Shown here piece by piece: positions 8,816 to 17,230 of a stretch of 64,000 nt of DNA (its first letter is position 1; every line of letters begins with the position of its first letter). The notes beneath the pieces are model-generated. The model was not told the DNA's origin and did not search any database. It was given only the letters and a program-made list of their open reading frames with translations. The stretch is from Tateyamaria sp. syn59 (GTDB lineage: Bacteria; Pseudomonadota; Alphaproteobacteria; Rhodobacterales; Rhodobacteraceae), in contig NZ_VCBA01000009.1 of the NCBI RefSeq assembly GCF_007995245.1, positions 62,001-126,000 of the forward strand, in the 5' to 3' direction. Both the position numbers and the translations under genes were made by a program.

Positions 8816-9534
8816 GCAGCGCGCTTTGCCAGCCAAAGGATGTCGACAAGGAATGACCAGCTCAGCAGAACCGCTGCGCCAATGGCGACAGGCACACCAA
8901 TGCCCTGCGGCGTCAGCGGTAACAGCAGCAGGATCAGGGCACCGATCTGGATCACGCAGACGACCTTGCGCCGGACCGAATGCGGCAACGGCGCCTGCAA
9001 CGCCGGCCAGACGAAAGCCGCCGCAACAAAGGCGTACCGCATAAAGCCAAGGATCAGGATCTCGGGGCCCGTTGTGCCGCTCACCAGCAACCAAAGCGAA
9101 ATCACCGCCCCGAGGCCCGCATCGGTCTCCATGTCGAACCGTGCGCCGAAGTCCGACGCAAGGGCTGCCCGCCGGGCCAACCAACCGTCAACTCCGTCCA
9201 GCGCAAAGGCGACAAGAGCCACAGCAAACACCACCCAGGCAGAGACATCCGTCGCGAGAACCGTTCCAACCAGGAAGGCAACCAGCGCCACCCGCAGCAA
9301 CGTGATGACATTACAAAGCCCGAGCACCGGATGCGGATAGCCCTGCACCAGCCCATAAGCAGCCACCGTGACAGCAGCACCGAACACCGCAAGCGGCACA
9401 GTCGCGCTGCCAAACGTATAAAGTGACGCCGGAAACAGGATCAGCGCAAACAGCGCCGCAGTCACCAAAAGACCCCGCACGGGTGTCTGGCCTTCGATCC
9501 TGTGCGCAACAACGTGCGGGGTGCTACGAAACAT
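8812..9534 (-). CDS. CDP-alcohol phosphatidyltransferase family membrane enzyme
   Basis: 240 residues with about six membrane helices. The catalytic signature DG-x2-AR-x8-G-x3-D-x3-D is complete in DGWLARRAALASDFGARFD followed by METD. Enzymes of this family exchange the CMP of a CDP-linked lipid for an alcohol headgroup inside the cytoplasmic membrane. It is the first gene of the overlapped operon running down to the glycosyltransferase at 1977. The acceptor alcohol cannot be predicted; the neighbours suggest an unusual phospholipid headgroup. Confidence 0.9.
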   Translation of the reverse strand: MFRSTPHVVAHRIEGQTPVRGLLVTAALFALILFPASLYTFGSATVPLAVFGAAVTVAAYGLVQGYPHPVLGLCNVITLLRVALVAFLVGTVLATDVSAWVVFAVALVAFALDGVDGWLARRAALASDFGARFDMETDAGLGAVISLWLLVSGTTGPEILILGFMRYAFVAAAFVWPALQAPLPHSVRRKVVCVIQIGALILLLLPLTPQGIGVPVAIGAAVLLSWSFLVDILWLAKRAA

Positions 9535-9627
9535 TCGGCTTTCCAGTCATTTACCCGCCCAACTTAGGTCCCGGCGCGGCCTTTCACAGTTTGTTCAACA
9601 CCCGAGACGCCGAAATATTCGGGTTTG

Positions 9628-10437
9628 TCACGGAACTGTGACAATTGCAGTCAGCGGCAGGTGATCGGAGGCGGCGGTCAACGCCTCGGCATCCTCAACC
9701 CGGATCTCACGCACACGACCCGGCCCATCCGTCAGAATGCGGTCGAGCGGCAACAGCGGCCGCATGCTTGGGAACGTCCGCCGCGTCGGCCCGCGCAACT
9801 GCGTGCCCAAAAGACGTCGGTGGAACATCGCCCCACCCCATGGCCGCCACTCGTTCAGATCACCCAGCAGGATCGTCTGCATCGACGCACGGCGGCGCAG
9901 ATACTGACCGATGATGCGCATCTGGATCACGCGCAACGGCTGAAACAGCGACAAATGCGTGCTGATGATGCGCACGGGACGGTCCCCACAGGCTGTTTCA
10001 ACGGCAACCGCACCCCGGTGACAATGGCCCGGCAGGTCGATCACATCCATGTGAATGCGCTTCAGCGCAGGCGACAGAAACAGGATCGTGCCCAGAAACC
10101 CATCGCTCTCCGGCCCCCACCGGCACTCCGGCGGATGGATATATTCAAGCCCGGTGCTCTCTGCGATCCGCCGCACATCCAGAATACGGGCATGAGGGCG
10201 GCATTCCTCATCCGCCTCCTGCAACGCCAGAACGTCCAGCGACAAGGGAGCGAGCGCATCCTCAATCGCATGCGCCACACGGTCCGGATCAACCCGCCCG
10301 TCCGCTCCCCTCGCCCGGTGCACATTCCAGGTCGCACAGCGCAACTGCCCAGCTTGAACCCGCTCACACCTGTCTTGCTGCGCCACCGCCCCTATATCAT
10401 TCATTATCTGACCCAAACCGCGCAAGTCCGGCGGCAT
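9628..10437 (-). CDS. Endonuclease/exonuclease/phosphatase (EEP) family protein
   Basis: 269 residues if ATG 10437 is used (10404 is an alternative); further upstream in-frame codons run into the divergent yceI gene and are rejected. The fold's motifs appear in order: RCATWNVHRARG, LDVLALQEADEE (catalytic Glu), ISTHLSLF, LLGDLNEW (Asp-x-Asn) and ASDHLPLTAIV (catalytic Asp-His). Members cleave phosphodiester bonds of nucleic acids or phospholipids. There is no signal peptide. It lies 93 bp upstream of the phosphatidyltransferase operon on the same strand, so co-transcription and a lipid substrate are possible. Confidence 0.85.
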   Translation of the reverse strand: MPPDLRGLGQIMNDIGAVAQQDRCERVQAGQLRCATWNVHRARGADGRVDPDRVAHAIEDALAPLSLDVLALQEADEECRPHARILDVRRIAESTGLEYIHPPECRWGPESDGFLGTILFLSPALKRIHMDVIDLPGHCHRGAVAVETACGDRPVRIISTHLSLFQPLRVIQMRIIGQYLRRRASMQTILLGDLNEWRPWGGAMFHRRLLGTQLRGPTRRTFPSMRPLLPLDRILTDGPGRVREIRVEDAEALTAASDHLPLTAIVTVP

Positions 10438-10488
10438 TGACTTCGCCCGCACGCAGATCGGAGCGCGCCAAACAGGATACACGACACC

Positions 10489-11073
10489 ATGCGCACGACC
10501 CTCGCAGCAACCGCCGTTTTCACAGCCCTCGCGGCCAGCGCCCAGGCGGACATGGCGCGCTATGAACTCGATGTTGAACACACCAACGTCTACTTCACCA
10601 TCGAACATATCGGCTACGCAAGAACGCTCGGCATCTTCACGGACCTTGAGGGGCAGTTTTTCTACGATGTCGACAGCCAGGAACTGGGCGAGGTGACGGT
10701 GACCATCGACGCCGCCTCGATCGACACGTTCAACGAACGGCGTGATGGACATGTGCGCAACCAGGACTTCCTGCACGTGTCAGAGCACCCTGAAATCACC
10801 TTCACCGCCACCGGTGGGACCGCTGCGGGGGACGCCAACGGGACAGTCACCGGCGATCTGACAATCCTCGGCGTCACGCAACCCGTCACACTGGACGTGA
10901 CACTCAACAAGGTGGCGGAGTACCCCTTCGGCCACAGACGTGAGGTGCTGGGCCTGTCGATGACAGCGACCATCCAACGCAGCGATTTCGGCATGACCTA
11001 CGGTGTCGACAACGGCCTTGTCGGGGACGAGGTGCGGATCAACATCGAAACAGAAGCGATGAAAATGGACTGA
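10489..11073 (+). CDS. YceI family periplasmic lipid-binding protein
   Basis: 194 residues. The signal peptide ends near AASAQADMARY. The body shows the YceI lipocalin-like pattern: YELDVEHTNVYFTIEHIGYARTLGIF, then DGHVRNQDFLHVSEHPEITF and LTILGVTQPVTLDVTLN. Family members bind polyisoprenoid or amide lipids in the periplasm. It is divergent from the EEP gene across a 51-bp gap, which must hold both promoters. The function here is inferred only from family. Confidence 0.92.
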   Translation: MRTTLAATAVFTALAASAQADMARYELDVEHTNVYFTIEHIGYARTLGIFTDLEGQFFYDVDSQELGEVTVTIDAASIDTFNERRDGHVRNQDFLHVSEHPEITFTATGGTAAGDANGTVTGDLTILGVTQPVTLDVTLNKVAEYPFGHRREVLGLSMTATIQRSDFGMTYGVDNGLVGDEVRINIETEAMKMD

Positions 11074-11236
11074 CGCCAAGACGGTGGACCGGCTGAGGCA
11101 GTATATAGCCGGTCCTCCTTGCATTTAGCCGCGACAACACCCACTCTCCAGACATCATCAAAACAGGACCAAGCACGTGGATTGCACACTCGCACATTGA
11201 TCAACCCTTCCGGTTTCTCTGCAGCGAGCATGCCCC

Positions 11237-12811
11237 ATGCCCTCCATCATCCTGTCCGGCATTTGCTGGAATACCCTCGACAACACACCCCTGTTCAGAA
11301 ACCTTGATCTGACGTTCGGGCCAGGACGCACCGGTCTTGTCGGGCGCAACGGCACGGGAAAGACAACGCTGCTGCGCCTGATCGCGGGCGCGCTTGAACC
11401 AACCTCCGGCACCATCCAGCGCCCGCAAACGGTTGGTTTCCTGCGCCAAAACCCCGAACAACAGCCCGATGACACCCTCGCCGACCTGTTCGAGGTGCAA
11501 CAGGGCCTCGCCATTCTCGACCGCGCAGAGCGGGGTGAGGCGACCGCCGATGACCTGGCCCAAGCCGACTGGACGCTCGAGGCGAGGCTGCAATCCGCGC
11601 TCACGGCAATCGGCCTCGACCTGCCAATAACAACGCCCCTTCGCGCGCTGTCCGGCGGTCAACGCACCCGCGCCGGTCTTGCCGCGCTCATGTTCAAGGC
11701 GCCCGATGCGCTCTTGCTGGATGAGCCGACGAACCACCTGGACAAAGCCGGCCGTGCGCACGTGATCGACGCCCTGCGCAACTGGACGGGGTGCGCCATC
11801 ATTGCCAGCCATGACCGCAGCCTGCTGGCCGAGATGGACACGATTGTCGAACTGTCCGGCCTCGGTGCGAAAACATATGGCGGGAACTATGCCGCCTATC
11901 GCGAGGTGAAATCCGCCGAACTGGCCGCGGCAGAACAGTCGCTCACCCGCGCGACACGCAGCGTGGCAGAGACTGAGGCCCGCGCCCGGCGCGCCGCCGA
12001 ACGCAAGGCGCGCACTGACCGGCAGGGGCGGCAATTGCGCGCCTCTGGCAGCCAATCAAAGATGCTGCTCGACGCCGCCAAGCAGCGCAGCGAGAATTCC
12101 GGTAGCGGTGCGGCGCGGCTGCGCAACCGGCAGATGGAACAGGCCGAAACCGATCTGGACACCGCACGCGAGGCGGTGGAAATCCTCGAACCGCTGGTCA
12201 TCGACATACCGCCGTCCGGGCTTGCCCGCGGGCGCGACGTGCTGCGCATCGACGGGGTGACCTTCGGCTACACACCCGATGCGCCGATCCTGCACGACGT
12301 GTCCCTTACCATCCGAGGGCCGGAACGCATCGCGTTCACTGGGCCAAACGGATCCGGCAAATCCACGTTGTTGGGTTGCATCCACGGCGACCTGCTCATG
12401 CCAGATGGCTCGGTAAACCTCAATGTCCCCGCCGCGCTGCTGGATCAGGACATGAGCCTGCTTGATCCCAACGAAACGGTCCGCGACGCGCTGGCCCGCC
12501 TTGATCCCAACGCCAGCGAAAACGACCGGCGGGCGGCGCTCGCCCGGTTCCTCTTTCGGGGTGAGGACGCGCTGCAAAAGGTCGGCGCGCTCAGCGGCGG
12601 GCAACGCCTGCGCGCCGGGCTGGCCTGCACGCTCGGGCACAGCCAGCCCCGCCAGCTTCTCCTGCTGGACGAGCCCAGCAACCACCTCGACATCGATGCG
12701 GTCGAGACGCTCGAGGCCGCGCTGCGCGCCTATGACGGCGCGCTTCTCGTGGTCAGCCACGACGACACCTTCCTCGACCGGATCGGGATCGAACGAGAAT
12801 TGGCGCTGTAA
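11237..12811 (+). CDS. ABC-F family ATPase (duplicated, ribosome-associated type)
   Basis: 524 residues with two ATPase domains and no membrane helices. Domain 1 has GRNGTGKTTLLRLIAGAL, LSGGQRTRAGLAALM and LLLDEPTNHLD. Domain 2 has GPNGSGKSTLLGC, LSGGQRLRAGLACTLG and LLLDEPSNHLD. A charged linker rich in Arg and Glu joins them (about residues 215-310). This is the ABC-F layout; such proteins act on the ribosome in translation or drug protection rather than in transport. The start at ATG 11237 gives MPSIILSG. A CACACTT..AAGTGTA hairpin about 20 bp after the stop has no proper T-run and is not called a terminator. Confidence 0.9.
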   Translation: MPSIILSGICWNTLDNTPLFRNLDLTFGPGRTGLVGRNGTGKTTLLRLIAGALEPTSGTIQRPQTVGFLRQNPEQQPDDTLADLFEVQQGLAILDRAERGEATADDLAQADWTLEARLQSALTAIGLDLPITTPLRALSGGQRTRAGLAALMFKAPDALLLDEPTNHLDKAGRAHVIDALRNWTGCAIIASHDRSLLAEMDTIVELSGLGAKTYGGNYAAYREVKSAELAAAEQSLTRATRSVAETEARARRAAERKARTDRQGRQLRASGSQSKMLLDAAKQRSENSGSGAARLRNRQMEQAETDLDTAREAVEILEPLVIDIPPSGLARGRDVLRIDGVTFGYTPDAPILHDVSLTIRGPERIAFTGPNGSGKSTLLGCIHGDLLMPDGSVNLNVPAALLDQDMSLLDPNETVRDALARLDPNASENDRRAALARFLFRGEDALQKVGALSGGQRLRAGLACTLGHSQPRQLLLLDEPSNHLDIDAVETLEAALRAYDGALLVVSHDDTFLDRIGIERELAL

Positions 12812-13007
12812 CAGACACTCCTCAACACGCACACTTCAAAAAAAAGTGTAGCCCGCGAAGTCACTGTGAATCTTGGAACTCTGGGCGGGGAATGGCCGAT
12901 CAAACGACTCTCCGGTCTTTTCCCCACCATACGTTACCCTACGTACGATACGTTCAGCTATAAACGCCGCCGCAAGCAATGCGCGCCGTCTGACAGGAGG
13001 AGACATC

Positions 13008-14000
13008 ATGAACATCACCCAGACATTCAAGGCCGTTCAGGTCGCAGTGGTGGCAGGCACCCTCGGCCTCGCCGCAACGACAGTCAGTGCCGAGGACCGC
13101 AGCGACTGGCCCGATAGCTTCTCGGTCGGCACCGCCAGCCAGGGCGGCACCTATTTCGTCTACGGCGCCGGTTGGGCCAACATGGTCTCCGAAGCACTCG
13201 GCATCCCCGGCGGGACCGAAGTGACGGGCGGTCCCGTGCAGAACGCGGCGCTTGTGCAAACGGGTGACCTGGACATGGGCATGGTCACCATGGGCCCCGC
13301 CTTTGACGCGCTCAACGGCAACAGCGCGCTGGCGCCAGGTCTGCAACACGACCAGATCCGCGCGATCTTCCCTATGTATAAAACCGGCTTTCACGCCGTC
13401 ACGCTGACCAGCTCCGGCATCACCAGCTTTGCCGACATCCCCGACGGCGCCGTCGTGGGCGTGGGCCCCGCTGGCGGCACACCCGGCACCTACTGGCCCC
13501 GCATCCTCGAAGGGATGGGCAAGAACGTCGAGTTTCGCAACGGGGGTGCTGCCGACCTCGCAGGCCAGCTTCAGGACGGCCTGATCGACGTCTACACTTG
13601 GGCGGGCGGCCTGCCCTACCCGGCCTTCAGCCAGCTCGACGCACAGACCGACGTGACCTATTTCGGCTTCACGCCAGAGGAACAGGCGGCCGTGATCGGC
13701 TCCCAACCCGTAGCCGAGTTCACGATCCCCGCAGGCACCTACCCGTCGCTGGAAGAGGATCAGCTGTCGGTGTCGATGTGGAACTTCGCCATCGCCAACG
13801 CCTCCCTGCCCGACAGCTTCGTCTACGAAATCGTCGACACGGTGATGGGCAACAACCCCAAGATGCTCGAGATCCACAAGGCCGCGGTCGAAACCCTGCC
13901 GGAGAACTTCGACAAGAACACCTTCCTGCCCTGGCATCCGGGTGCGGCCAAGTGGTTCCGCGATAACGGTTTCGACATCCCGGCGGAACTTGCTGACTAA
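13008..14000 (+). CDS. TAXI family TRAP transporter solute-binding protein
   Basis: 330 residues. The start ATG 13008 is set by a strong AGGAGG eight bases upstream. The signal peptide ends near TTVSAED. The mature protein opens with SFSVGTASQGGTYFVYGAGW, the TAXI signature, and continues with the GGPVQNAALVQTGDLDMGMV segment. It should capture a small organic acid or amino acid in the periplasm and hand it to the fused permease encoded next. A possible -10 (TATAAA) lies at 12959-12964. The ligand is unknown. Confidence 0.93.
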   Translation: MNITQTFKAVQVAVVAGTLGLAATTVSAEDRSDWPDSFSVGTASQGGTYFVYGAGWANMVSEALGIPGGTEVTGGPVQNAALVQTGDLDMGMVTMGPAFDALNGNSALAPGLQHDQIRAIFPMYKTGFHAVTLTSSGITSFADIPDGAVVGVGPAGGTPGTYWPRILEGMGKNVEFRNGGAADLAGQLQDGLIDVYTWAGGLPYPAFSQLDAQTDVTYFGFTPEEQAAVIGSQPVAEFTIPAGTYPSLEEDQLSVSMWNFAIANASLPDSFVYEIVDTVMGNNPKMLEIHKAAVETLPENFDKNTFLPWHPGAAKWFRDNGFDIPAELAD

Positions 14001-14028
14001 GCGCCTGCACATCGTCTAAGCTACCCAA

Positions 14029-14057
14029 AGCCTCCCGCTCGCAACCGGCGGGGGGCT
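14029..14057 (+). terminator. Hairpin between TRAP binding protein and permease genes (partial terminator)
   Basis: AGCCTCCCGC and GCGGGGGGCT pair over 10 bp (one G-T) around a 9-nt loop, followed by CTTT. It starts 28 bp after the binding-protein stop and lies just before the permease. Such structures usually protect the upstream transcript and lower permease expression. Confidence 0.55.
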
Positions 14058-14085
14058 CTTTGCATGCAGCCGGGGGATGGAACGC

Positions 14086-16200
14086 ATGACGGACACAGCG
14101 ACACAGCCCACACCGCTGGAACAGCCCGAAACACCGGTCGACACCGACCTGCTGTCGCGCGTGGGCTTTCTGCTCTGCGCCGTCTACGCGGGCTGGCACC
14201 TCTACGTGCTCAACATCGCCCCCTTGGAGACCTGGACCTTCCGCATCTTGCACATCGCGGGCGCGCTGATCCTGGGCTTTGGCACCAGCGCCGCCCTGTC
14301 CATGCGCCCCGCCGCCGACGGATCAAACGGCCCCCTCTCGCACCTTTTGGGCGGCATCGCGCTGATCGGCACCACCATTGGCCTCGGCTCCCTGATCGCT
14401 GCCATGATGCTGCTCGAGCCCGGCACCCCTGCCCCACCGCCATGGACGCTGACGGCCTTCGGCCCCGCCCTTGCCGGGGGCACCCTGCTCGCCATCCTCA
14501 CCGGCTGGCTCTACCCCGCACGCAAAGGACAACTCCCGCTCTCAGACATCGCGCTGATCATCGCCACACTCGCAAGCTGCGGCTTTATCCTGTTCAGCCT
14601 CGACACCCTGTCGCTGCGCCTGCGGGCGGGCACCCCCTTTGCCGACCCCAACAACGGCTGGGCGGCCTTCGTCATCATCCTCATGATCGCCGAACTCACC
14701 CGCCGCCTCGCGGGCCTTGCGCTTGTCATCATCGCGCTTGTCTTCATCGCCTACGCCTTCGCAGGCCCTTGGATGCCCGGCTTCCTCGAACATCGCGGCT
14801 ACGACGCCAAACGCTTCTTCACCTACGTCTTCACCGACAACGGCGTGCTGGGGCCAACCACCGCCGTGTCGTCCACCTACATCATCCTGTTCATCATCTT
14901 CGCCGCCTTCCTGCAAAGCTCCAAGGTCGGCGACTACTTCGTGAACTTCTCCTTCGCCGCCGCCGGACGGGCCAAGGGCGGCCCGGCGAAGGTATCGGTC
15001 CTCGCCTCCGGCCTCATGGGCATGATCAACGGCACATCGGCGGGCAACGTGGTCTCCACCGGATCACTCACCATCCCGCTGATGAAAAAGGTGGGCTACC
15101 GCCCCCAATCCGCCGCCGCGATCGAGGCGGCAGCCTCTACCGGCGGACAGATCATGCCACCCATCATGGGGGCGGGCGCCTTCATCATGGCCGAAATCAC
15201 GGGCATCCCATACACCGAACTGGTCGTCGCGGCCCTGATCCCCGCGATCCTCTATTTCGCCTCCATCTACTTCATGGTCGATTTCGAGGCGAGCCGCACA
15301 GGCATGCGCGGGATGCGCGCGGACGAGCTGCCCAAACTCGGTGACCTCGCCAAACAGGCCTACCTCTTCCTGCCCATCGTCATCCTGATCGGCGCGCTGT
15401 TTAGCGGCTACTCAGTCATCCGCGCGGGCACACTCGCCATCGCCTCGGCCGCTGTTGTCAGCTGGCTCACCCCTTACCGCATGGGTCCAAAACAGGTCTA
15501 CGAGGCACTCGGCAACGGTGGGCGCATGTCGCTGCAAATCATCATCGTCTGCGCCTGCGCGGGCCTGATCGTGGGGGTCATCTCGCTCACCGGCGTTGGC
15601 GCACGCTTCTCCAGCCTGCTCTTTGATCTGGCTCAGCAAAGCACGCTGCTCGCCCTCATCTTCGCCATGATGATCTCGGTCATCCTCGGCATGGGCATGC
15701 CAACAACAGCCGCCTACGCCGTCGCCGCATCCGTCGTCGCACCGGGCCTGATCGAGATCGGGATCACCCCGCTCATCTCGCACTTCTTTGTGTTCTACTT
15801 TGCCGTCGTGTCGGCCATCACGCCACCCGTGGCGCTGGCCGCCTATGCGGGTGCGGCCATCGCAGGCTCCGAACCCATGCGCACCTCCGTCACCAGCTTC
15901 AAGGTCGGCCTCGCCGCCTTCATCGTGCCGTTCATGTTCTTCTACAGCCCCGGCCTGCTGATGGAGGCACCGTGGTACGTCAGCGTCCAAAACCTGCTGA
16001 CCGCCCTCATCGGCGTCTACATGCTCGCAGGCGCAGTCCAAGGCTGGTTCATGGGGGCTGCCGGGCCGCTCATCCGCATCATCCTGCTGGTGGGGGCCAT
16101 CTGCATGATCTCGGGCGACTGGCGCACCGACCTTCTGGGCATCGCCATCGCCGGGCTTCTAATGCTGCGCGGGATGCGGTCAAAGCCAAGCATGGCCTAA
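14086..16200 (+). CDS. TRAP transporter fused permease (DctQ-DctM type)
   Basis: 704 residues from ATG 14086, chosen because GGGGGA (14072-14077) is correctly spaced for it; ATG 14077 lies inside that ribosome-binding site. The N-terminal part has the four helices of the small Q subunit. The rest is the large M domain with about 12 or more helices, including SGLMGMINGTSAGNVVSTGS, GQIMPPIMGAGAFIMAE and GMGMPTTAAYAV, which are typical of the 4TM/12TM fusion that partners TAXI proteins. It imports the TAXI ligand using an ion gradient. The TAA stop interleaves with the stop of the convergent regulator gene (CTAA, 16197-16200). Confidence 0.92.
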   Translation: MTDTATQPTPLEQPETPVDTDLLSRVGFLLCAVYAGWHLYVLNIAPLETWTFRILHIAGALILGFGTSAALSMRPAADGSNGPLSHLLGGIALIGTTIGLGSLIAAMMLLEPGTPAPPPWTLTAFGPALAGGTLLAILTGWLYPARKGQLPLSDIALIIATLASCGFILFSLDTLSLRLRAGTPFADPNNGWAAFVIILMIAELTRRLAGLALVIIALVFIAYAFAGPWMPGFLEHRGYDAKRFFTYVFTDNGVLGPTTAVSSTYIILFIIFAAFLQSSKVGDYFVNFSFAAAGRAKGGPAKVSVLASGLMGMINGTSAGNVVSTGSLTIPLMKKVGYRPQSAAAIEAAASTGGQIMPPIMGAGAFIMAEITGIPYTELVVAALIPAILYFASIYFMVDFEASRTGMRGMRADELPKLGDLAKQAYLFLPIVILIGALFSGYSVIRAGTLAIASAAVVSWLTPYRMGPKQVYEALGNGGRMSLQIIIVCACAGLIVGVISLTGVGARFSSLLFDLAQQSTLLALIFAMMISVILGMGMPTTAAYAVAASVVAPGLIEIGITPLISHFFVFYFAVVSAITPPVALAAYAGAAIAGSEPMRTSVTSFKVGLAAFIVPFMFFYSPGLLMEAPWYVSVQNLLTALIGVYMLAGAVQGWFMGAAGPLIRIILLVGAICMISGDWRTDLLGIAIAGLLMLRGMRSKPSMA

Positions 16201-17123
16201 CCCAACACGATCACCTCGCGCGCCCGGCGGGCGAGGATCTCGCTGATCTCGTCCCCCAGATCCTGATACTCGGCCTCGCGCGCAGTGCTTCGGCGCCACA
16301 CCATGCCAATGGTCCGAGACGGGGGTGTGCCGCGAAACGGACGGGCCAGCACCAGCTCCTGGCTCGTCACCTCTGATCGGACATACAGCGCAGGCAGCAG
16401 GGACAGGCCCATCCCCATCGCCACCATCTGGCGCAACGTGTCCAGCGATGTGCCCTCATATTCGCTCGACAGCACCGCGCCGTGCTGCTCGCAAATCCGC
16501 TCCACCTGATCATAGAGGCGGTGCCCCCGCTCCAACGCCATGATCGTCTCGCCCTTCAGCATACTGGGCGCAATGCTCTCCTCGCGGGCAAAGGGGTGGT
16601 CAAAGGGGATGACCACCGACAAGGGCTCTCGAAACAGTGACCGGGTCTCAAACTCCGCCTCCCGCGTGGGCAGCGGAAACAGCAGCAGGTCCAGCGCGCC
16701 CGACCCCAACGCCTCAAGCAGGTGCTTGGGCAGGCCCTCGCGGACATAGAGCTTGAGTTGCGGGTGGCTCATATGCAGATCGGGCACGAGGATCGGCAGC
16801 AGGTAGGACCCCAGCGACTGCACGACGCCCACCTTGATCGTGCTGTTGAGGCTGCCGCTTTGCATTGTGGACAGGGTGCGGATTTCCTCGACCTCACGCA
16901 GCGCGGTGCGGGCGTGCTGGATGATCTGCTCCCCCAGAGGTGTAGCGACAACCCCACCCCGGCTTCGCTCAATCAGAACGGCGCCCAGCTTGTTCTCCAA
17001 CTCCTTGAGCTGCGCGCTCAGCGTCGGCTGGGTGACATGGCACGCCTCTGCCGCCCGTCGAAAGTGCCCCGCATCAGCGACGGCGACGAGGTAACGCAAC
17101 TGCTGGAGGGTCGGCATCTGCAA
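16197..17123 (-). CDS. LysR family regulator, OxyR-like but without the peroxidatic cysteine
   Basis: 308 residues. The N-terminal winged helix-turn-helix is clear (RYLVAVADAGHFRRAAEACHVTQPTLSAQL), and the effector domain follows the OxyR pattern (TSLDTLRQMVAMGMGLSLLPAL). Around the redox site E. coli OxyR has GHC...FC (C199, C208). Here the text is ALERGHRLYDQVERICEQ, so Arg202 replaces C199 while Cys211 matches C208. The protein should not form the classical disulfide and may sense something else. It is divergent from the UspA/Mrp operon and convergent with the TRAP permease. An OxyR-like ATAG-N7-CTAT site lies 16 bp upstream of its start. Confidence 0.85.
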   Translation of the reverse strand: MQMPTLQQLRYLVAVADAGHFRRAAEACHVTQPTLSAQLKELENKLGAVLIERSRGGVVATPLGEQIIQHARTALREVEEIRTLSTMQSGSLNSTIKVGVVQSLGSYLLPILVPDLHMSHPQLKLYVREGLPKHLLEALGSGALDLLLFPLPTREAEFETRSLFREPLSVVIPFDHPFAREESIAPSMLKGETIMALERGHRLYDQVERICEQHGAVLSSEYEGTSLDTLRQMVAMGMGLSLLPALYVRSEVTSQELVLARPFRGTPPSRTIGMVWRRSTAREAEYQDLGDEISEILARRAREVIVLG

Positions 17124-17138
17124 AAATCTCCACTTTAA

Positions 17139-17153
17139 TAGAGAACATCTATC
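17139..17153. promoter_or_regulatory. LysR/OxyR-type operator, ATAG-N7-CTAT
   Basis: ATAG AGAACAT CTAT matches the OxyR half-operator frame (ATAG-N7-CTAT) and contains T-N11-A with a dyad. It is 16 bp upstream of the oxyR-like ATG, in the 107-bp divergent region shared with the UspA/Mrp operon. Autoregulation is the usual arrangement for LysR genes; binding is inferred. Confidence 0.55.
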
Positions 17154-17171
17154 ATTTCACTGTCGCTTTTC

Positions 17172-17189
17172 AATTTGATCAATCAAATT
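17172..17189. promoter_or_regulatory. Perfect 18-bp dyad AATTTGAT-CA-ATCAAATT
   Basis: Two perfect 8-bp arms flank a 2-bp centre, ending 41 bp before the UspA start codon. A second palindrome, ATCAAATTTGAT (17182-17193), overlaps it. The half-sites look like FNR (TTGAT/ATCAA), but the spacer is 2 bp rather than 4, so I do not call an FNR site. It probably regulates the uspA-mrp operon. Confidence 0.5.
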
Positions 17190-17230
17190 TGATCCCCATC
17201 TCAACCCCTGTTGCTCCACGAAGGCCCCAC

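Noticed and set aside
10438-10776. Longer start for the EEP-family gene
   Set aside because: It would run through the divergent yceI gene, including its signal-peptide coding region.
12832-12855. Terminator after the ABC-F gene
   Set aside because: The ACACTT/AAGTGT hairpin has its A-run in the loop and no T-run behind it.
12954-14012. A 352-residue minus-strand frame
   Set aside because: Antisense to the TAXI binding-protein gene, which has a signal peptide, family motifs and a strong ribosome-binding site.
17172-17189. FNR/FixK box before uspA
   Set aside because: The half-sites TTGAT and ATCAA are present but 2 bp apart rather than 4, which changes the helical phase.
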